Shown here piece after piece: positions 15,615 through 24,784 of a stretch of DNA of 64,000 bases (positions are counted from its first letter, which is position 1; each line of letters opens with the position of its first letter). Source of the stretch: a bacterium. Lineage in GTDB: Bacteria; 4484-113; JAFGCY01. A program made the position numbers and the translations under genes. The stretch is taken from the NCBI GenBank assembly GCA_020849855.1, contig JADZFO010000005.1:62001-126000 (forward strand), in the 5' to 3' direction. A model generated the notes under the pieces. It did no database searches and was not told the DNA's origin. It was given only the letters and a program-made list of their open reading frames with translations.

Positions 15615-16481
15615 CTAGTGCCAGTTGCGCAGCTGGATTGTGCCTGACTCGCGCGCCGGCGGTACCGGCGGCTCGGCCTCATAGGCCTCCAGGCGGTCGC
15701 TGAGCATATTCAGCACGGTGGGTGTGTCCAGGCCCTGCTGCTCCAGCACGGGCAGGATGGCGCGGCGGAACTCGCGCAGCATGTTCAGCGTGCCGGCTTC
15801 CTTCAGGTACTCCAGCACGTCGCGCTCGCTGGCCCGGCGCTCCAGCAGCAGATACATCAGGTTCACGCGCTTCCAGCCGGCGGAGGCCATGAAGTTGCCG
15901 GGGTGCACGGTCAGCGCGGCGAAGGCCTGCTCCATCAGGCGGTGGTGCGCGTGGCTGAAGGCCCAGGCGCTGACGTAGTGCCACATCTCCGGCGTGCGCG
16001 CGCTTTCGTCGATGCGCTCCAGTATGGTCAGGATGCGCTGCTCAGGCACATCGCCCCAGCCCTTGCTTTCGCCGATCACCAGTACGGCCAGCTGCCGCAG
16101 GGAATGCTGCTGGCGGACCAGGGGTGTATCAGGGACGGACTGCAGGTAGGAGTTCATGCGCTCAAAGGCCGCCCGGCCTTCGTCAAAGCTGCCAAAGAAC
16201 TGCACCAGCTGCAGCTCAAAGAAGGCCAGGTTGATCTCCATGGCGCGGATTTCGTCGGAGTTGAAGGGGCTGGCGGTGATGGCGCGGCGGGCCTCAATCA
16301 GTGCCTGGCGCGCGCCAGAAGCGTCCCGCGCATGCACGGCCGAAACAAACGGGTTGAAAATCTCCGCGGCAAAATCCATCCAGGATCCCGCGGATGCCTC
16401 CTCGCTGATCACCTTCTCCCCCGATGCGCCGCAGCCCGCGGCGCTGGTAACGCACAGAGAGTACCGGGCGGGCCAGCTCAA
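15615..16481 (-). CDS. uncharacterised helical protein, possible lipoprotein
   Basis: I do not recognise this protein of up to 288 residues. It is helical throughout and may be a TPR-like solenoid; SGARQALIEARRAITASPF and HYVSAWAFSHAHHRLMEQAF look like paired helices. The extreme N-terminus reads LCVTSAAGCGASG, a lipobox-like motif, but the preceding hydrophobic stretch is short. The longest frame starts at TTG 16481, directly after an in-frame stop. GTG at VISEEASAG, preceded by a GGGGGAG stretch, is another possible start. It is followed after 63 nt by the prolyl oligopeptidase gene on the same strand. Confidence 0.6.
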   Translation of the reverse strand: MSWPARYSLCVTSAAGCGASGEKVISEEASAGSWMDFAAEIFNPFVSAVHARDASGARQALIEARRAITASPFNSDEIRAMEINLAFFELQLVQFFGSFDEGRAAFERMNSYLQSVPDTPLVRQQHSLRQLAVLVIGESKGWGDVPEQRILTILERIDESARTPEMWHYVSAWAFSHAHHRLMEQAFAALTVHPGNFMASAGWKRVNLMYLLLERRASERDVLEYLKEAGTLNMLREFRRAILPVLEQQGLDTPTVLNMLSDRLEAYEAEPPVPPARESGTIQLRNWH

Positions 16482-16657
16482 AGTGTGCCCTTTTACGCAG
16501 GCCTAACCGGGATTTAGGTATCCGGGAACAGGGACAAGGCGCGGGGAAAGAAAGCGGCAGGAAGGAGAAACGCGGCTGCGGGCAGCAGCCAGCGTTACGA
16601 GCCCGCGGCGCAGTCCCTGCGCTTCAGCCGCTCCGCCCGTCTGCAGCCTCATTTCGC

Positions 16658-16663
16658 TATACT
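16658..16663 (+). promoter_or_regulatory. -10 box TATACT, leaderless type
   Basis: The hexamer ends 7 nt before ATG 16671. No -35 hexamer is visible at the expected distance. Confidence 0.7.
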
Positions 16664-16670
16664 TGCTGCC

Positions 16671-17948
16671 ATGAGCATCAAACTCGCCGAGCGCCTCGAG
16701 CGCCTGCCGCCCTACCTTTTCGCCCGGATCGACGCGGCGCGCGCTGCGGCGCAGGCCCGTGGCCTCGACACGGTCTCGATGGGCATCGGCGACCCCGACC
16801 GCGACCCGCCGCAGTGGATCCGCGAGCTGCTCTGCGAAGAGGTCATGCGCTCCGGCAACCACCGCTATCCGAGCTATAAGGGCCACCCCAGACTGCATGA
16901 GGCCGCGCTGCGTTATGTTGAGCGCAGCTTCGGTGTTGGCGGCCCCGCTGGCCCCGCGCTGGGCCTGCCGAATGTGATGACCACCATCGGCTCCAAGGAA
17001 GGCATCGCCAACCTGGTAACGGTGCTGGTCAACCCCGGCGACCTGATCGTGATGCCGGACCCGATGTACCCGGTCTTCGGCACTATGGGCAAGCTCTTCG
17101 GCGCCGAGGTCGCGGCCCTGCCGGTGCATCCCAGCACGGGCTTCATGCCACATCCTGGCGAGCTGCTGAGCAGCGAACAGGCCGCGCGCGCGCGGGTGCT
17201 GTTCATCAACTATCCGCATAACCCGACCGGCCAGCTGGCCAGCCAGGAGTACCTGCAGGAGCTGGTGGACTGGGCCCGGGCGCATGACTGCATCATCGTG
17301 TCCGACATGGCTTACGGCGAAATCTTCTTCGACCCTGCCCGCAAGCCCACCTCAGTGCTGGCCTGCGATGGCGCGCTGGACTGCGCCATCGAGCTGCACT
17401 CCTTCTCCAAGAGCTTCAACATGACCGGCTGGCGCGTTGGCTTCGCCGTCGGCAACGAGGCGCTGATCGGCGGCCTGCACCGCGTTAAGAGCAACATCGA
17501 CAGCGGCTGCTTTGACGCGATCCAGCTGGCGATGGCCCGCGCGCTGGACGACCCGCGCTGCGACCCCTTCCTGGATGAGAACCGCGCGCATTACAAGGCG
17601 CGGCTGGACAAGGTCTGCAGCGCGCTGGACAGCATGGGCGTGAAGTACCACCGGCCGGGGGCGAGCATCTTCATCTGGTGCGAGCTGCCGGGCAACGCGC
17701 CGCTGCTGGACAGCGAGGCAGCGGCCGCGCTGGCAGCCGCGGGCGGCCCCAGTGCGGATGCGCATGGCGCCCCGCTGCATGACTCCTTCGCCTGGTGCGC
17801 CGGCCTGCTGGACAGCACCGGCCTTGTGGTCGGCCCCGGCGCGGGCTATGGCAAGTGGGGTGAAGGCTTCTTCCGCCTCAGCCTGTCAACGCCGGACGAG
17901 GACATTGACCGCGCGATCGAGAAGCTGCGGGGATTTGTGGCGGGCTAA
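16671..17948 (+). CDS. dapL: LL-diaminopimelate aminotransferase-type class I/II aminotransferase
   Basis: A 425-residue PLP aminotransferase. The opening ERLPPYLFARIDAARAAA and VSMGIGDPDRDPP, then HRYPSYKGHPRLHEA, match the DapL group, which makes LL-diaminopimelate from tetrahydrodipicolinate for lysine and peptidoglycan. The PLP lysine is in HSFSKSFNMTGWRVGFAVG, and NYPHNPTG and SDMAYGEIFFD are the cofactor-binding blocks. A short insert rich in Ala (about residues 345-365, before HDSFAWCAGLL) is unusual. The ATG is 7 nt after TATACT. Related aminotransferases of this subgroup can have other amino acid substrates, so DapL is the best but not the only reading. Confidence 0.85.
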   Translation: MSIKLAERLERLPPYLFARIDAARAAAQARGLDTVSMGIGDPDRDPPQWIRELLCEEVMRSGNHRYPSYKGHPRLHEAALRYVERSFGVGGPAGPALGLPNVMTTIGSKEGIANLVTVLVNPGDLIVMPDPMYPVFGTMGKLFGAEVAALPVHPSTGFMPHPGELLSSEQAARARVLFINYPHNPTGQLASQEYLQELVDWARAHDCIIVSDMAYGEIFFDPARKPTSVLACDGALDCAIELHSFSKSFNMTGWRVGFAVGNEALIGGLHRVKSNIDSGCFDAIQLAMARALDDPRCDPFLDENRAHYKARLDKVCSALDSMGVKYHRPGASIFIWCELPGNAPLLDSEAAAALAAAGGPSADAHGAPLHDSFAWCAGLLDSTGLVVGPGAGYGKWGEGFFRLSLSTPDEDIDRAIEKLRGFVAG

Positions 17949-18007
17949 ACCTTCACTCCGCACTGGCGTCTCCTGATGCCACGCGGGCAGCAGTGCCGCA
18001 TCCGGGT

Positions 18008-18013
18008 TAGACT
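18008..18013 (+). promoter_or_regulatory. -10 box TAGACT upstream of the pectate lyase gene
   Basis: It gives a leader of about 50 nt with GAGGAG at 18059-18064 before ATG 18071. A second candidate, TATGCT at 18049-18054, would give a 10-nt leader. Confidence 0.4.
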
Positions 18014-18070
18014 CAGCTTAAAGCTGTGGCCGGCCGATCAACAGTGGGTATGCTGTCTGAGGAGAACGCC

Positions 18071-20626
18071 ATGCCGCTGGTTCACCCACACACTTGCACA
18101 TGGCCGCAAGGCCGCTGCGCCCGCGCTTTGGTTGTGATGTCGGCCCTGCTGGCTCTGACATCCTGCGGCGGAGGCGGTAAGAGCGCGGAGCCTGGCGCTG
18201 AGGACGCCGGCTTCAAGCTGGCCGCGCTGGCGCAGTCTCAGCCGGGACTTGGCAGCGCGCAGTTTGGGCTGGAGGAGCCCAGGCAGAACGGCCAGGGTGC
18301 AGAGCTGGTCGTGATGGTCCGCTCGGCCCAGTCACTGCGCGCGGCCAGTCTGGAGCTGCGCTTTGACGCACAGCGTTATCGGCTGAAGGACGTTGCGTGG
18401 AATGCTGCACCTGCGGGCGCCGACAAGGCATTCAATCTGACCCTGGCCGACCCGCGCGACCCTGGCCGCATCGAACTGGGCTTTGTGCTGCAGGACGCGC
18501 TGGCGCAGCCAGGTTTCAACGGTGCTGGCGAGCTGTGCCGTCTGCGCTTTAGTAGCCTGTCCAACAGGGAGGCAAAGGCGGCAGTTAAGCCAGTAGCCGG
18601 CAGCCCGCCAGCGCTCAGCCGCGCGGCATCCACTCCGCCGCGCAATCCCGGCTCAGCCGCCAGCGTCGAGCTTGACGCCCCTGGTGAGACCCTGAGCTGG
18701 TATTACTCCCTGGCCGGCGACTATGACCAGAACGGCATCGTCGCGGTGCAGGACCTGAGCTCCGTCGGCATCCACTACGACCCGCAGCACAGCGGCGCCT
18801 ATGATCCGGCGAGCATTGAGGCGCAGGTCGACGGCAACCGCGACGGCCGCATCAGCGTGCAGGACCTGACGCCGATCGGCTCGAACTTCCAGACCCGCGC
18901 GACCGGCTACAACATCTATCGCTCCGCGCAGCAAAGCGACTACCCGGCGGCGCACGACGCGCCGGACATCCAGTCGCCGATAGCCAACGTCAACTTTCCC
19001 GGCGCCGACTCCGCCTCCGGCGCGCGTCTGCACTGGACGGTGCCGCTCGGACCGGTGGCCGCCGGCGATAACTTCTGGGTGCGCCTGTTGGACGACGGAG
19101 CTGTGGGCGACGCGAAGCTTGGCGCGCTAAGCCCCAGCCAGCCGGACGACTGGGATGTGGACGACGTGCCGCCGCCGCCCCAGGGCCTGCCGGCCTTCCC
19201 CGGCGCCGAGGGCTTTGGCGCCTATGCCTCCGGCGGCCGCGGCGGGCAGGTGATCTATGTCACCAGCCTGAACACCTCCGGCCCCGGCAGCCTGCAGGCC
19301 GCGCTGGATACGCCCGGCCCGAAGTACATCCTGTTCAAGGTCAGTGGCGTCATCGAAGGCGCGGTGACCATGACCCGCGGTGATGTCACGCTGGCCGGCC
19401 AGACATCCCCCGGCGGGATTATCGTGCGCGGCTTTATCTGCGACCCGGAGCCTTACGTTGAGGACGATGACACGGGCATCGAAAGCTGGCCGGAGAACTT
19501 CATCCTGCGGCACCTGCGCTCGCGCCCGGACTTCGAGGCCGGCTCTGGCAGCCCCAGCGATGACGGCCTGCGCCTGCACCATGCTGTCAACGGCATCATC
19601 GACCACTTCAGCATTGCCAACGCCGCCGACGAGGCGGTGCAGATCTCCTGGAGCCGCGATATCACGATCCAGGACTGCATCTTCGCCGAAACCCTTGGCG
19701 ACCATGCCTATCTTGGCGGGATGCTGATCAACTACAGCAACCCGACGGACGGCTGGCCGCTGACCCGCCTGAGCATCCACCACAACTGCTGGAACCGCAT
19801 CATGGGCCGCATGCCGGAGTTGTCGCGCGAAAGCCCGAATGCCGCCGGCTCCGTGATGGAGTTGGAGCTGTCAAACAACCTGCTCTGGGACCCCGGCATC
19901 AACATCCAGGTCGCGCCAAACCGCGGCCAGCTTGATGGGCAGCCGGTGTACTACGCGCTGAACTGGGTTGGCAACCGCGCCATCGGCCGGGCCAGCTTCC
20001 CTGAGCCGACGGCCCAGGCGCCGGGCTGGAGCTTTGGCCTGATGAGCGCGGACTTCCTGCAGCTCAGCCCGGAGGACAACAGCGTCTTCATCAGCGGCAA
20101 CATCAACGACAGCTTCCCGGGCTTCACCGATTACCAGCAGCTCTACTGCTGCAATGATTACGACCAGCAGGTGACAAACGACCCCGGCGGCCTGCCCTTC
20201 CCGAGCAACCTGATGCCCGGGCCCTTCGCCCGCGAGCAGCGGCATGACTTCCCGGCGATCAGCTACACGCCGGCGGCGCAGCTCGTGGACCATATCCATG
20301 CGCATGTCGGCGCCCGGCCGACGGACCCGATGGACCGCCGCCTGCTGCAGGCGCTCAGCGACAGCGTGATCGACCCGGCGCGGCGGGATGTGAAACACCC
20401 CGCCAACGACACCTTCAGCTTTGACTGGCTGCCCGGCGCCCCGCCTGAGGCGCCGCTGGACAGCGACAGCGACGGCATGCCGGACCAGTGGGAGCAGGAC
20501 AACGGTCTCAATCCCTCGGTGCAGGACCACAACGGTCTGGGTCTGTCACTTCAGTTCAGCGGCGTCGAGGGCTATACCAACCTGGAATGCTATCTCAACG
20601 AGCTGGCCGACCTGCTAGAGCACTGA
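18071..20626 (+). CDS. dockerin-containing pectate lyase lipoprotein
   Basis: An 851-residue exported protein. The lipobox ALLALTSCGGGG marks a lipoprotein. Residues about 60-180 resemble a cohesin-like beta domain (ELVVMVRSAQSLRAASLELR). Two calcium loops of a type I dockerin follow: GDYDQNGIVAVQDLSSVGIHY and DGNRDGRISVQDLTPIGSNF. The catalytic part is a right-handed beta helix of the pectate lyase type, starting at FPGAEGFGAYASGGRGGQVI and continuing through LHHAVNGIIDHFSI and LSIHHNCWNRIMGRMPELSR. The C-terminus has DSDSDGMPDQWEQDNGLNP, a calcium-type repeat common in secreted pectate lyases. ATG 18071 is chosen because GAGGAG precedes it. Role: breakdown of plant pectin at the cell surface. 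A cohesin-like and a dockerin module in one chain is unusual. Confidence 0.85.
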   Translation: MPLVHPHTCTWPQGRCARALVVMSALLALTSCGGGGKSAEPGAEDAGFKLAALAQSQPGLGSAQFGLEEPRQNGQGAELVVMVRSAQSLRAASLELRFDAQRYRLKDVAWNAAPAGADKAFNLTLADPRDPGRIELGFVLQDALAQPGFNGAGELCRLRFSSLSNREAKAAVKPVAGSPPALSRAASTPPRNPGSAASVELDAPGETLSWYYSLAGDYDQNGIVAVQDLSSVGIHYDPQHSGAYDPASIEAQVDGNRDGRISVQDLTPIGSNFQTRATGYNIYRSAQQSDYPAAHDAPDIQSPIANVNFPGADSASGARLHWTVPLGPVAAGDNFWVRLLDDGAVGDAKLGALSPSQPDDWDVDDVPPPPQGLPAFPGAEGFGAYASGGRGGQVIYVTSLNTSGPGSLQAALDTPGPKYILFKVSGVIEGAVTMTRGDVTLAGQTSPGGIIVRGFICDPEPYVEDDDTGIESWPENFILRHLRSRPDFEAGSGSPSDDGLRLHHAVNGIIDHFSIANAADEAVQISWSRDITIQDCIFAETLGDHAYLGGMLINYSNPTDGWPLTRLSIHHNCWNRIMGRMPELSRESPNAAGSVMELELSNNLLWDPGINIQVAPNRGQLDGQPVYYALNWVGNRAIGRASFPEPTAQAPGWSFGLMSADFLQLSPEDNSVFISGNINDSFPGFTDYQQLYCCNDYDQQVTNDPGGLPFPSNLMPGPFAREQRHDFPAISYTPAAQLVDHIHAHVGARPTDPMDRRLLQALSDSVIDPARRDVKHPANDTFSFDWLPGAPPEAPLDSDSDGMPDQWEQDNGLNPSVQDHNGLGLSLQFSGVEGYTNLECYLNELADLLEH

Positions 20627-20627
20627 T

Positions 20628-23216
20628 CTACTGAAGCGGGGTAAAGGCGCCGATCATGGCCCAGTCCGGCCCGCCTTCGCCGGGAGAGTCATTGCCCGGG
20701 TTGGACTCGCTGATGAAACCCTCAAAGGTCTGCACCCGCCGGGTCGCTGTACCTTCCATCAGCTGCACCGTGGCCGTGTACTTCAGCGGGAAGCTGCCGT
20801 CGTAGTAATGCAGCCAGACCTCATAGGGTTCGCCGTAATCCACCTGGTCGGTGTATTCAAGAGTGACATGCTCGGGGCCGTAGCCGTCTGTGTCGTCCAG
20901 GTCCAGCTCCATCCCGCTGACATCGTTCAGCTTGTCGCTGTGCCAGGTCCACCAGCCGCTGGGATCCTTCACATAGAGGTCCAGGTCCGTGTTGGCAGTA
21001 TCCCAGGTCAGGGTCACCAGCAGGGCCGCGCCGCTGACGTCTGTCTGCAGCTCGAACTTGCCGGGGTCCTCATACCAGGCCACCACAAAACCCTTGTCAG
21101 GCTTGCGCCAGTAGGGCACGAACTCCAGGTAGTTCGGGCCCCCATAAAGCGGCGCCTTGAAGCTGAAGTTACCCAGCAGGTCAGGTGTGACCACGATCGG
21201 GATTTCATTAACCAGCACCTTGACGCGTTCGATCAGAACATCGCCACTGCTCACCGTGCCGCTGATGGTCGGGTTGCGCTCGCTGATCTGCGCCCCGCTG
21301 CTGTGCGAGGTGATGCTGATCTGCGCATTGTTGCTGCCGCCGAAATCTGCCTCCGCATCCTGCAGGATCGCGCCGAAGGGTTCGCGGGTGTACAGGCTGC
21401 CGTCACCCTGGTAGCGGATCTCCTCATACACATCGTCATACAGGGCGAAGTCGTAGTCCCCCGGCTCCCCCGCCAACAGGAAGCCCCGCGTGTTGTCCCC
21501 GGGGTAGTTGGGGTCATAGACCCAGACCACGCCATTTTGCACCTTGTAGGCCGAAATGCTGTGCACGGGCGGGTCGGTATCTGAGCTGGTGAAATTGCTG
21601 TAGATGTACAGGACCACCGATGAACCGGTGTTGGCGATGGCATTGCGGATCAGCGCATACTGCTGGTAGTCGCCCAGTGTGAAGCTGCCGGCAAAGGAGC
21701 CCGAGTTCCTGGCCCAGACATTAGTCAGCGCGGCATAGGCGCGGGTGGTGATGATCTGCCCGCTGGTGCGGCTGCCGATTGTCAGGTTGAAGGTCGGGTA
21801 CAGGAAGGGTCCCGCGCCCGTGATCTGCCGCCGGTACCACTGCGCGAAGGCAGTGAAGCCCAGGCACTCGCCCTCCGCGAAGTAGTCTGATCCATTGTTG
21901 ACATGCTTGAAGCCGTCGCGGCTAGGACGGAAGTTGGCGTCTGCGATCCCGCTGGCGTCCTGCTCACTGAGGTTCTCGAGTATCCATGTGTAGAGCGAGG
22001 CGTGCCAGGTGCTGAAACTGAAGGTCCCCGCCGCAGGGTCCAGCGCGGTGAGATCGCAAAGCTGCAGCGCGCCGCCTTCGTCAATGTAATAAGGGATTGG
22101 CAGCACATCCCCACCGGGGTAGGGCGCGGTGATGGTCACCGGCTCCAGGAACTGGTCTTCGCCGTCCGTGCTGAGTTCAATCAGTGTCCCGCCCCACTGG
22201 CCGAGCCGGGGTTCCACCACGCCGGAGTTGGTGCCCAGGCTGATTGTCGCGCTGCCGCTCAGCGCTCCGGGCGGGAAGCTCACGCTGACACCTTCCAGCG
22301 CCCCGCCAGCGCTTCCGCTGAGACTTCCCCCGGACGGCGGGATGCTGCTGCTGGTATCGCTGCTGCTGCTGCCCGGTTGCACACTGGCCGCCGGAGCCGG
22401 CTCGCCGCTGCCCGGGCCGGGGTCGCCGACGCTGCCTGCGTGGTTTTCACCGCGCTGGTCAAGCCCGGCGAAGTCATAAGCCGCTACAGTCAGCGTGTCA
22501 AAGCTCAGCCCGGTAATGTCGTACTGGAAGCGCCTGGGAAAGCCCTGCGACGCGCTCTCCAGCGGCAGCCCGGCGACGAAGTTCCAGCTGACGCCGAGGT
22601 CGCTGCTGGAATAGATGTTGTAGCCGGCACATTCGGCCAGGTAATTGATGCCGATAACTGACAGGTCGAAGATGTCGACGCGGCCGCTCTTGTCGCCGTC
22701 CGCCGCGCTTGCCGCGCTGGCCCAGTCCGGAGAAGAGTCCTGCTTCAGGTAGTGAATGCCGATGGGCGCGAGGTCGTTGACCGTGACCCGCCCGTCCTGG
22801 TTATAGTCCCCGCTGTTGCTGTAGCTCCAGCGCAGGTAGCTGCGCCCGCTTTCGTCCTCCATGCGCAGGTCGCTCAGCGGGCTGGTCACCTGGCTTGGCG
22901 GCGCTGAAGGCAGTCGCCCCGCAGCCCGTTCGCGCAGCAGCCGCGCCAGTTCCGCCGTCAGTTTCTTCATCAGGGCCGGGTCAACGCCTTTAGGCGCGGC
23001 TGGTGGCTGCAGTTCTGCGGCCAGGGCCTCAAGCTGCCGGCCGCTCAGCGCTGGAGCCGCCGGGCCGCTGCTGTTCAGTTGCCCTCTGCCCCGGGCCTCT
23101 TCCTGCCGCCAAGCCGCATCGGGCCGGCAGGCACAGCAAATCAGCAGAAGCATGCTCAGGCAGAGCAGGCCGCTGCGGCGGTCCTTTGGCGCAGGCTGCG
23201 CTGGTTTCGGCGGCAT
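20628..23216 (-). CDS. dockerin lipoprotein with cysteine-peptidase-like and YfaP/DUF2135-like domains
   Basis: An 862-residue exported protein with lipobox LLLICCAC. In order: charged helical linker, type I dockerin (SGDYNQDGRVTVNDLAPIGI and DGDKSGRVDIFDLSVIGINY), an FN3-like segment, a Gly/Ser linker, a ZU5-like domain (VSVSFPPGALSGSATISLG), then a possible papain-like unit with Cys in GECLGFTAFAQWY, His in PVHSISAYKV and Asp/Asn in VWVYDPNYPGDN, and a C-terminal DUF2135/YfaP-like beta domain (VTLTWDTANTDLDLYVKDP). The peptidase reading depends on the Cys-His-Asp order only. The start at 23216 is set by AGGAG six nt upstream. It is convergent with the pectate lyase gene, with a 1-nt gap, and the two share the dockerin module. 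Confidence 0.75.
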   Translation of the reverse strand: MPPKPAQPAPKDRRSGLLCLSMLLLICCACRPDAAWRQEEARGRGQLNSSGPAAPALSGRQLEALAAELQPPAAPKGVDPALMKKLTAELARLLRERAAGRLPSAPPSQVTSPLSDLRMEDESGRSYLRWSYSNSGDYNQDGRVTVNDLAPIGIHYLKQDSSPDWASAASAADGDKSGRVDIFDLSVIGINYLAECAGYNIYSSSDLGVSWNFVAGLPLESASQGFPRRFQYDITGLSFDTLTVAAYDFAGLDQRGENHAGSVGDPGPGSGEPAPAASVQPGSSSSDTSSSIPPSGGSLSGSAGGALEGVSVSFPPGALSGSATISLGTNSGVVEPRLGQWGGTLIELSTDGEDQFLEPVTITAPYPGGDVLPIPYYIDEGGALQLCDLTALDPAAGTFSFSTWHASLYTWILENLSEQDASGIADANFRPSRDGFKHVNNGSDYFAEGECLGFTAFAQWYRRQITGAGPFLYPTFNLTIGSRTSGQIITTRAYAALTNVWARNSGSFAGSFTLGDYQQYALIRNAIANTGSSVVLYIYSNFTSSDTDPPVHSISAYKVQNGVVWVYDPNYPGDNTRGFLLAGEPGDYDFALYDDVYEEIRYQGDGSLYTREPFGAILQDAEADFGGSNNAQISITSHSSGAQISERNPTISGTVSSGDVLIERVKVLVNEIPIVVTPDLLGNFSFKAPLYGGPNYLEFVPYWRKPDKGFVVAWYEDPGKFELQTDVSGAALLVTLTWDTANTDLDLYVKDPSGWWTWHSDKLNDVSGMELDLDDTDGYGPEHVTLEYTDQVDYGEPYEVWLHYYDGSFPLKYTATVQLMEGTATRRVQTFEGFISESNPGNDSPGEGGPDWAMIGAFTPLQ

Positions 23217-23262
23217 AGACAGCTCCTGATGGAAGCAGTGCAGCGGCCGCATTGCTTCCGGG

Positions 23263-24708
23263 CTAGTAGCCCGGCTCATTCAGGCCGGGGCCCCGAGGCA
23301 GCCAGTCCGGGGGACGCTGCATGGTCGCATAGTCAAAGTCCAGCAGCTGAAGCTGCAGCGCTGCCAGATTCTCGCGGCGATAGACGGCCTCGGCGCTGAA
23401 GCGCGCAAATGCCTGCTCAAAGTGCCGCGCCGGTATCAGATGGCCCTGTTTCCAGTCCAACCAGGCCCCCAGCCGCTGGCCCGGAGTTTCGAAAAGGCTG
23501 GTCCAGCTTTTGCTGTCATTGCTTGAAACGCCGTCGTATTTGCGGCTGGTCAGGAAGTCTGACAGACGCAATCCAGGGTATCTGTACTCCTGCGAGCCGC
23601 TGAAACTGCCTAAGCTGCCTCGGGCCCTATCAAGAAGCTCGTCCACCGCCAGCAGACCCATGACCTGATCATGGCTAAGCCCCTCGCTCAGCTCGTTCAG
23701 GTAATAGTCGTTTATCAGCCCTGCAATGCTGCGCCCGACCAGTGCGCTGATGTCGTCACTCTGCGGGTCTGTGCCCATGCGGCAAGCGGCGCGGAACCAC
23801 TGCGTCGCCAGCTCGCTGTCGCCGCCAAGCCCGGCAAAGAGCAGACTCTCCTTGGCGCACTCCTTGATCTTGATGTAGTTGGGCAGCGCGCGGCGCTGCT
23901 CCAGTTCGATCACCGCGCCGCTCAGCGCGGCCGATCCCGCCGGGCCGCCCTGCCAGGCCAGCTCATAAACCTTGCTGGCCGGGAAGCAGCGCAGGCTGCC
24001 AACGTCCGGCGCCGCGTTGCCGGACTTGAGGTCGGCAAGGGCCGCGCTGTCATCGCCCAGCTCCATGTGTTTGCGGGCGCGGAAGTAGTAGGGCCAGGCG
24101 CGCTCGGTGCCGCCGGCCACCACCTGGTCCAGCAGTTTCAGCTCAGCCTGGTCATACTGCTCAAGCATCGCCGCGAGTTCAAAGTTGTCCTTCTCGCGGG
24201 CATAACGGGCGTCATTCTGCTCGCGCTGCATCCGCACAAACTCGGCCTGCCACCAGAACCATTGCAGGTCGCTGTCAACCGCATTACGGTGCCGCGCCTC
24301 GACCATAACCCCGCGGGCGGCCTCATTGCTGTTCCACTGGCGAGTGGCCCGCGGGTCGTTGACCGCGCACCAGTAGCGCAGCTCCCAGTAGCGCGGGTCG
24401 GCGCCGAACTCGCCTTCCCATGAGGCCAGCAGGTTATCCGGCAGCACCGCCGGGGCCAGCCCGTGGAAGAGCTTCCAGGCGCCGCGGTCGCGAACTGTAC
24501 GGGCGTACTTGTCGAAGAGGGCATCGCCTGTTGGCGCCAGCTGGGAACAGCGCGCGAAGTCGTAGCTGTAGGCCAGCAGTGTCAGCAGGCCCAGGCAAAG
24601 AAGGCTGATGCGCAGTGCGCGGCTCTCGCGCATGCGTCGCCACAGCCTTCCGGCGCGCCGGGCCAAGGCGCCTGCGCTGCGTTTAAGTAAATCCCCTGTT
24701 GCCGCCAT
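23263..24708 (-). CDS. membrane-anchored protein of the GD-LFD-Y paralogous family
   Basis: A 481-residue relative of the proteins at 4.3, 31.4, 54.2 and 55.8 kb. A basic N-terminus (RRAGRLWRRMRESRALR) and one membrane segment (about residues 30-48) are followed by the signature PTGDALFDKYARTV and FGADPRYWELRYW, and the TPR-like RAWPYYFRARKHMELGDDSA with the conserved GNAA at its end. The topology suggests one anchor with the large domain outside. The start is ATG 24708, with GGAGG eight nt upstream and a TACACT box at 24736-24741. Function unknown; the conserved Trp/Tyr/Arg core suggests a folded, ligand-binding or protein-binding domain. Confidence 0.75.
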   Translation of the reverse strand: MAATGDLLKRSAGALARRAGRLWRRMRESRALRISLLCLGLLTLLAYSYDFARCSQLAPTGDALFDKYARTVRDRGAWKLFHGLAPAVLPDNLLASWEGEFGADPRYWELRYWCAVNDPRATRQWNSNEAARGVMVEARHRNAVDSDLQWFWWQAEFVRMQREQNDARYAREKDNFELAAMLEQYDQAELKLLDQVVAGGTERAWPYYFRARKHMELGDDSAALADLKSGNAAPDVGSLRCFPASKVYELAWQGGPAGSAALSGAVIELEQRRALPNYIKIKECAKESLLFAGLGGDSELATQWFRAACRMGTDPQSDDISALVGRSIAGLINDYYLNELSEGLSHDQVMGLLAVDELLDRARGSLGSFSGSQEYRYPGLRLSDFLTSRKYDGVSSNDSKSWTSLFETPGQRLGAWLDWKQGHLIPARHFEQAFARFSAEAVYRRENLAALQLQLLDFDYATMQRPPDWLPRGPGLNEPGY

Positions 24709-24735
24709 CTTCTTGTCCTCCGGGCCAGTGATGAG

Positions 24736-24741
24736 AGTGTA
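24736..24741 (-). promoter_or_regulatory. -10 box TACACT for the 23.3 kb paralogue
   Basis: The leader is about 20 nt and contains GGAGG before ATG 24708. Confidence 0.45.
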
Positions 24742-24784
24742 ACAAAAAGACAGCTGCGGGGCCACGGTACTTCGCTAAGCAGAC

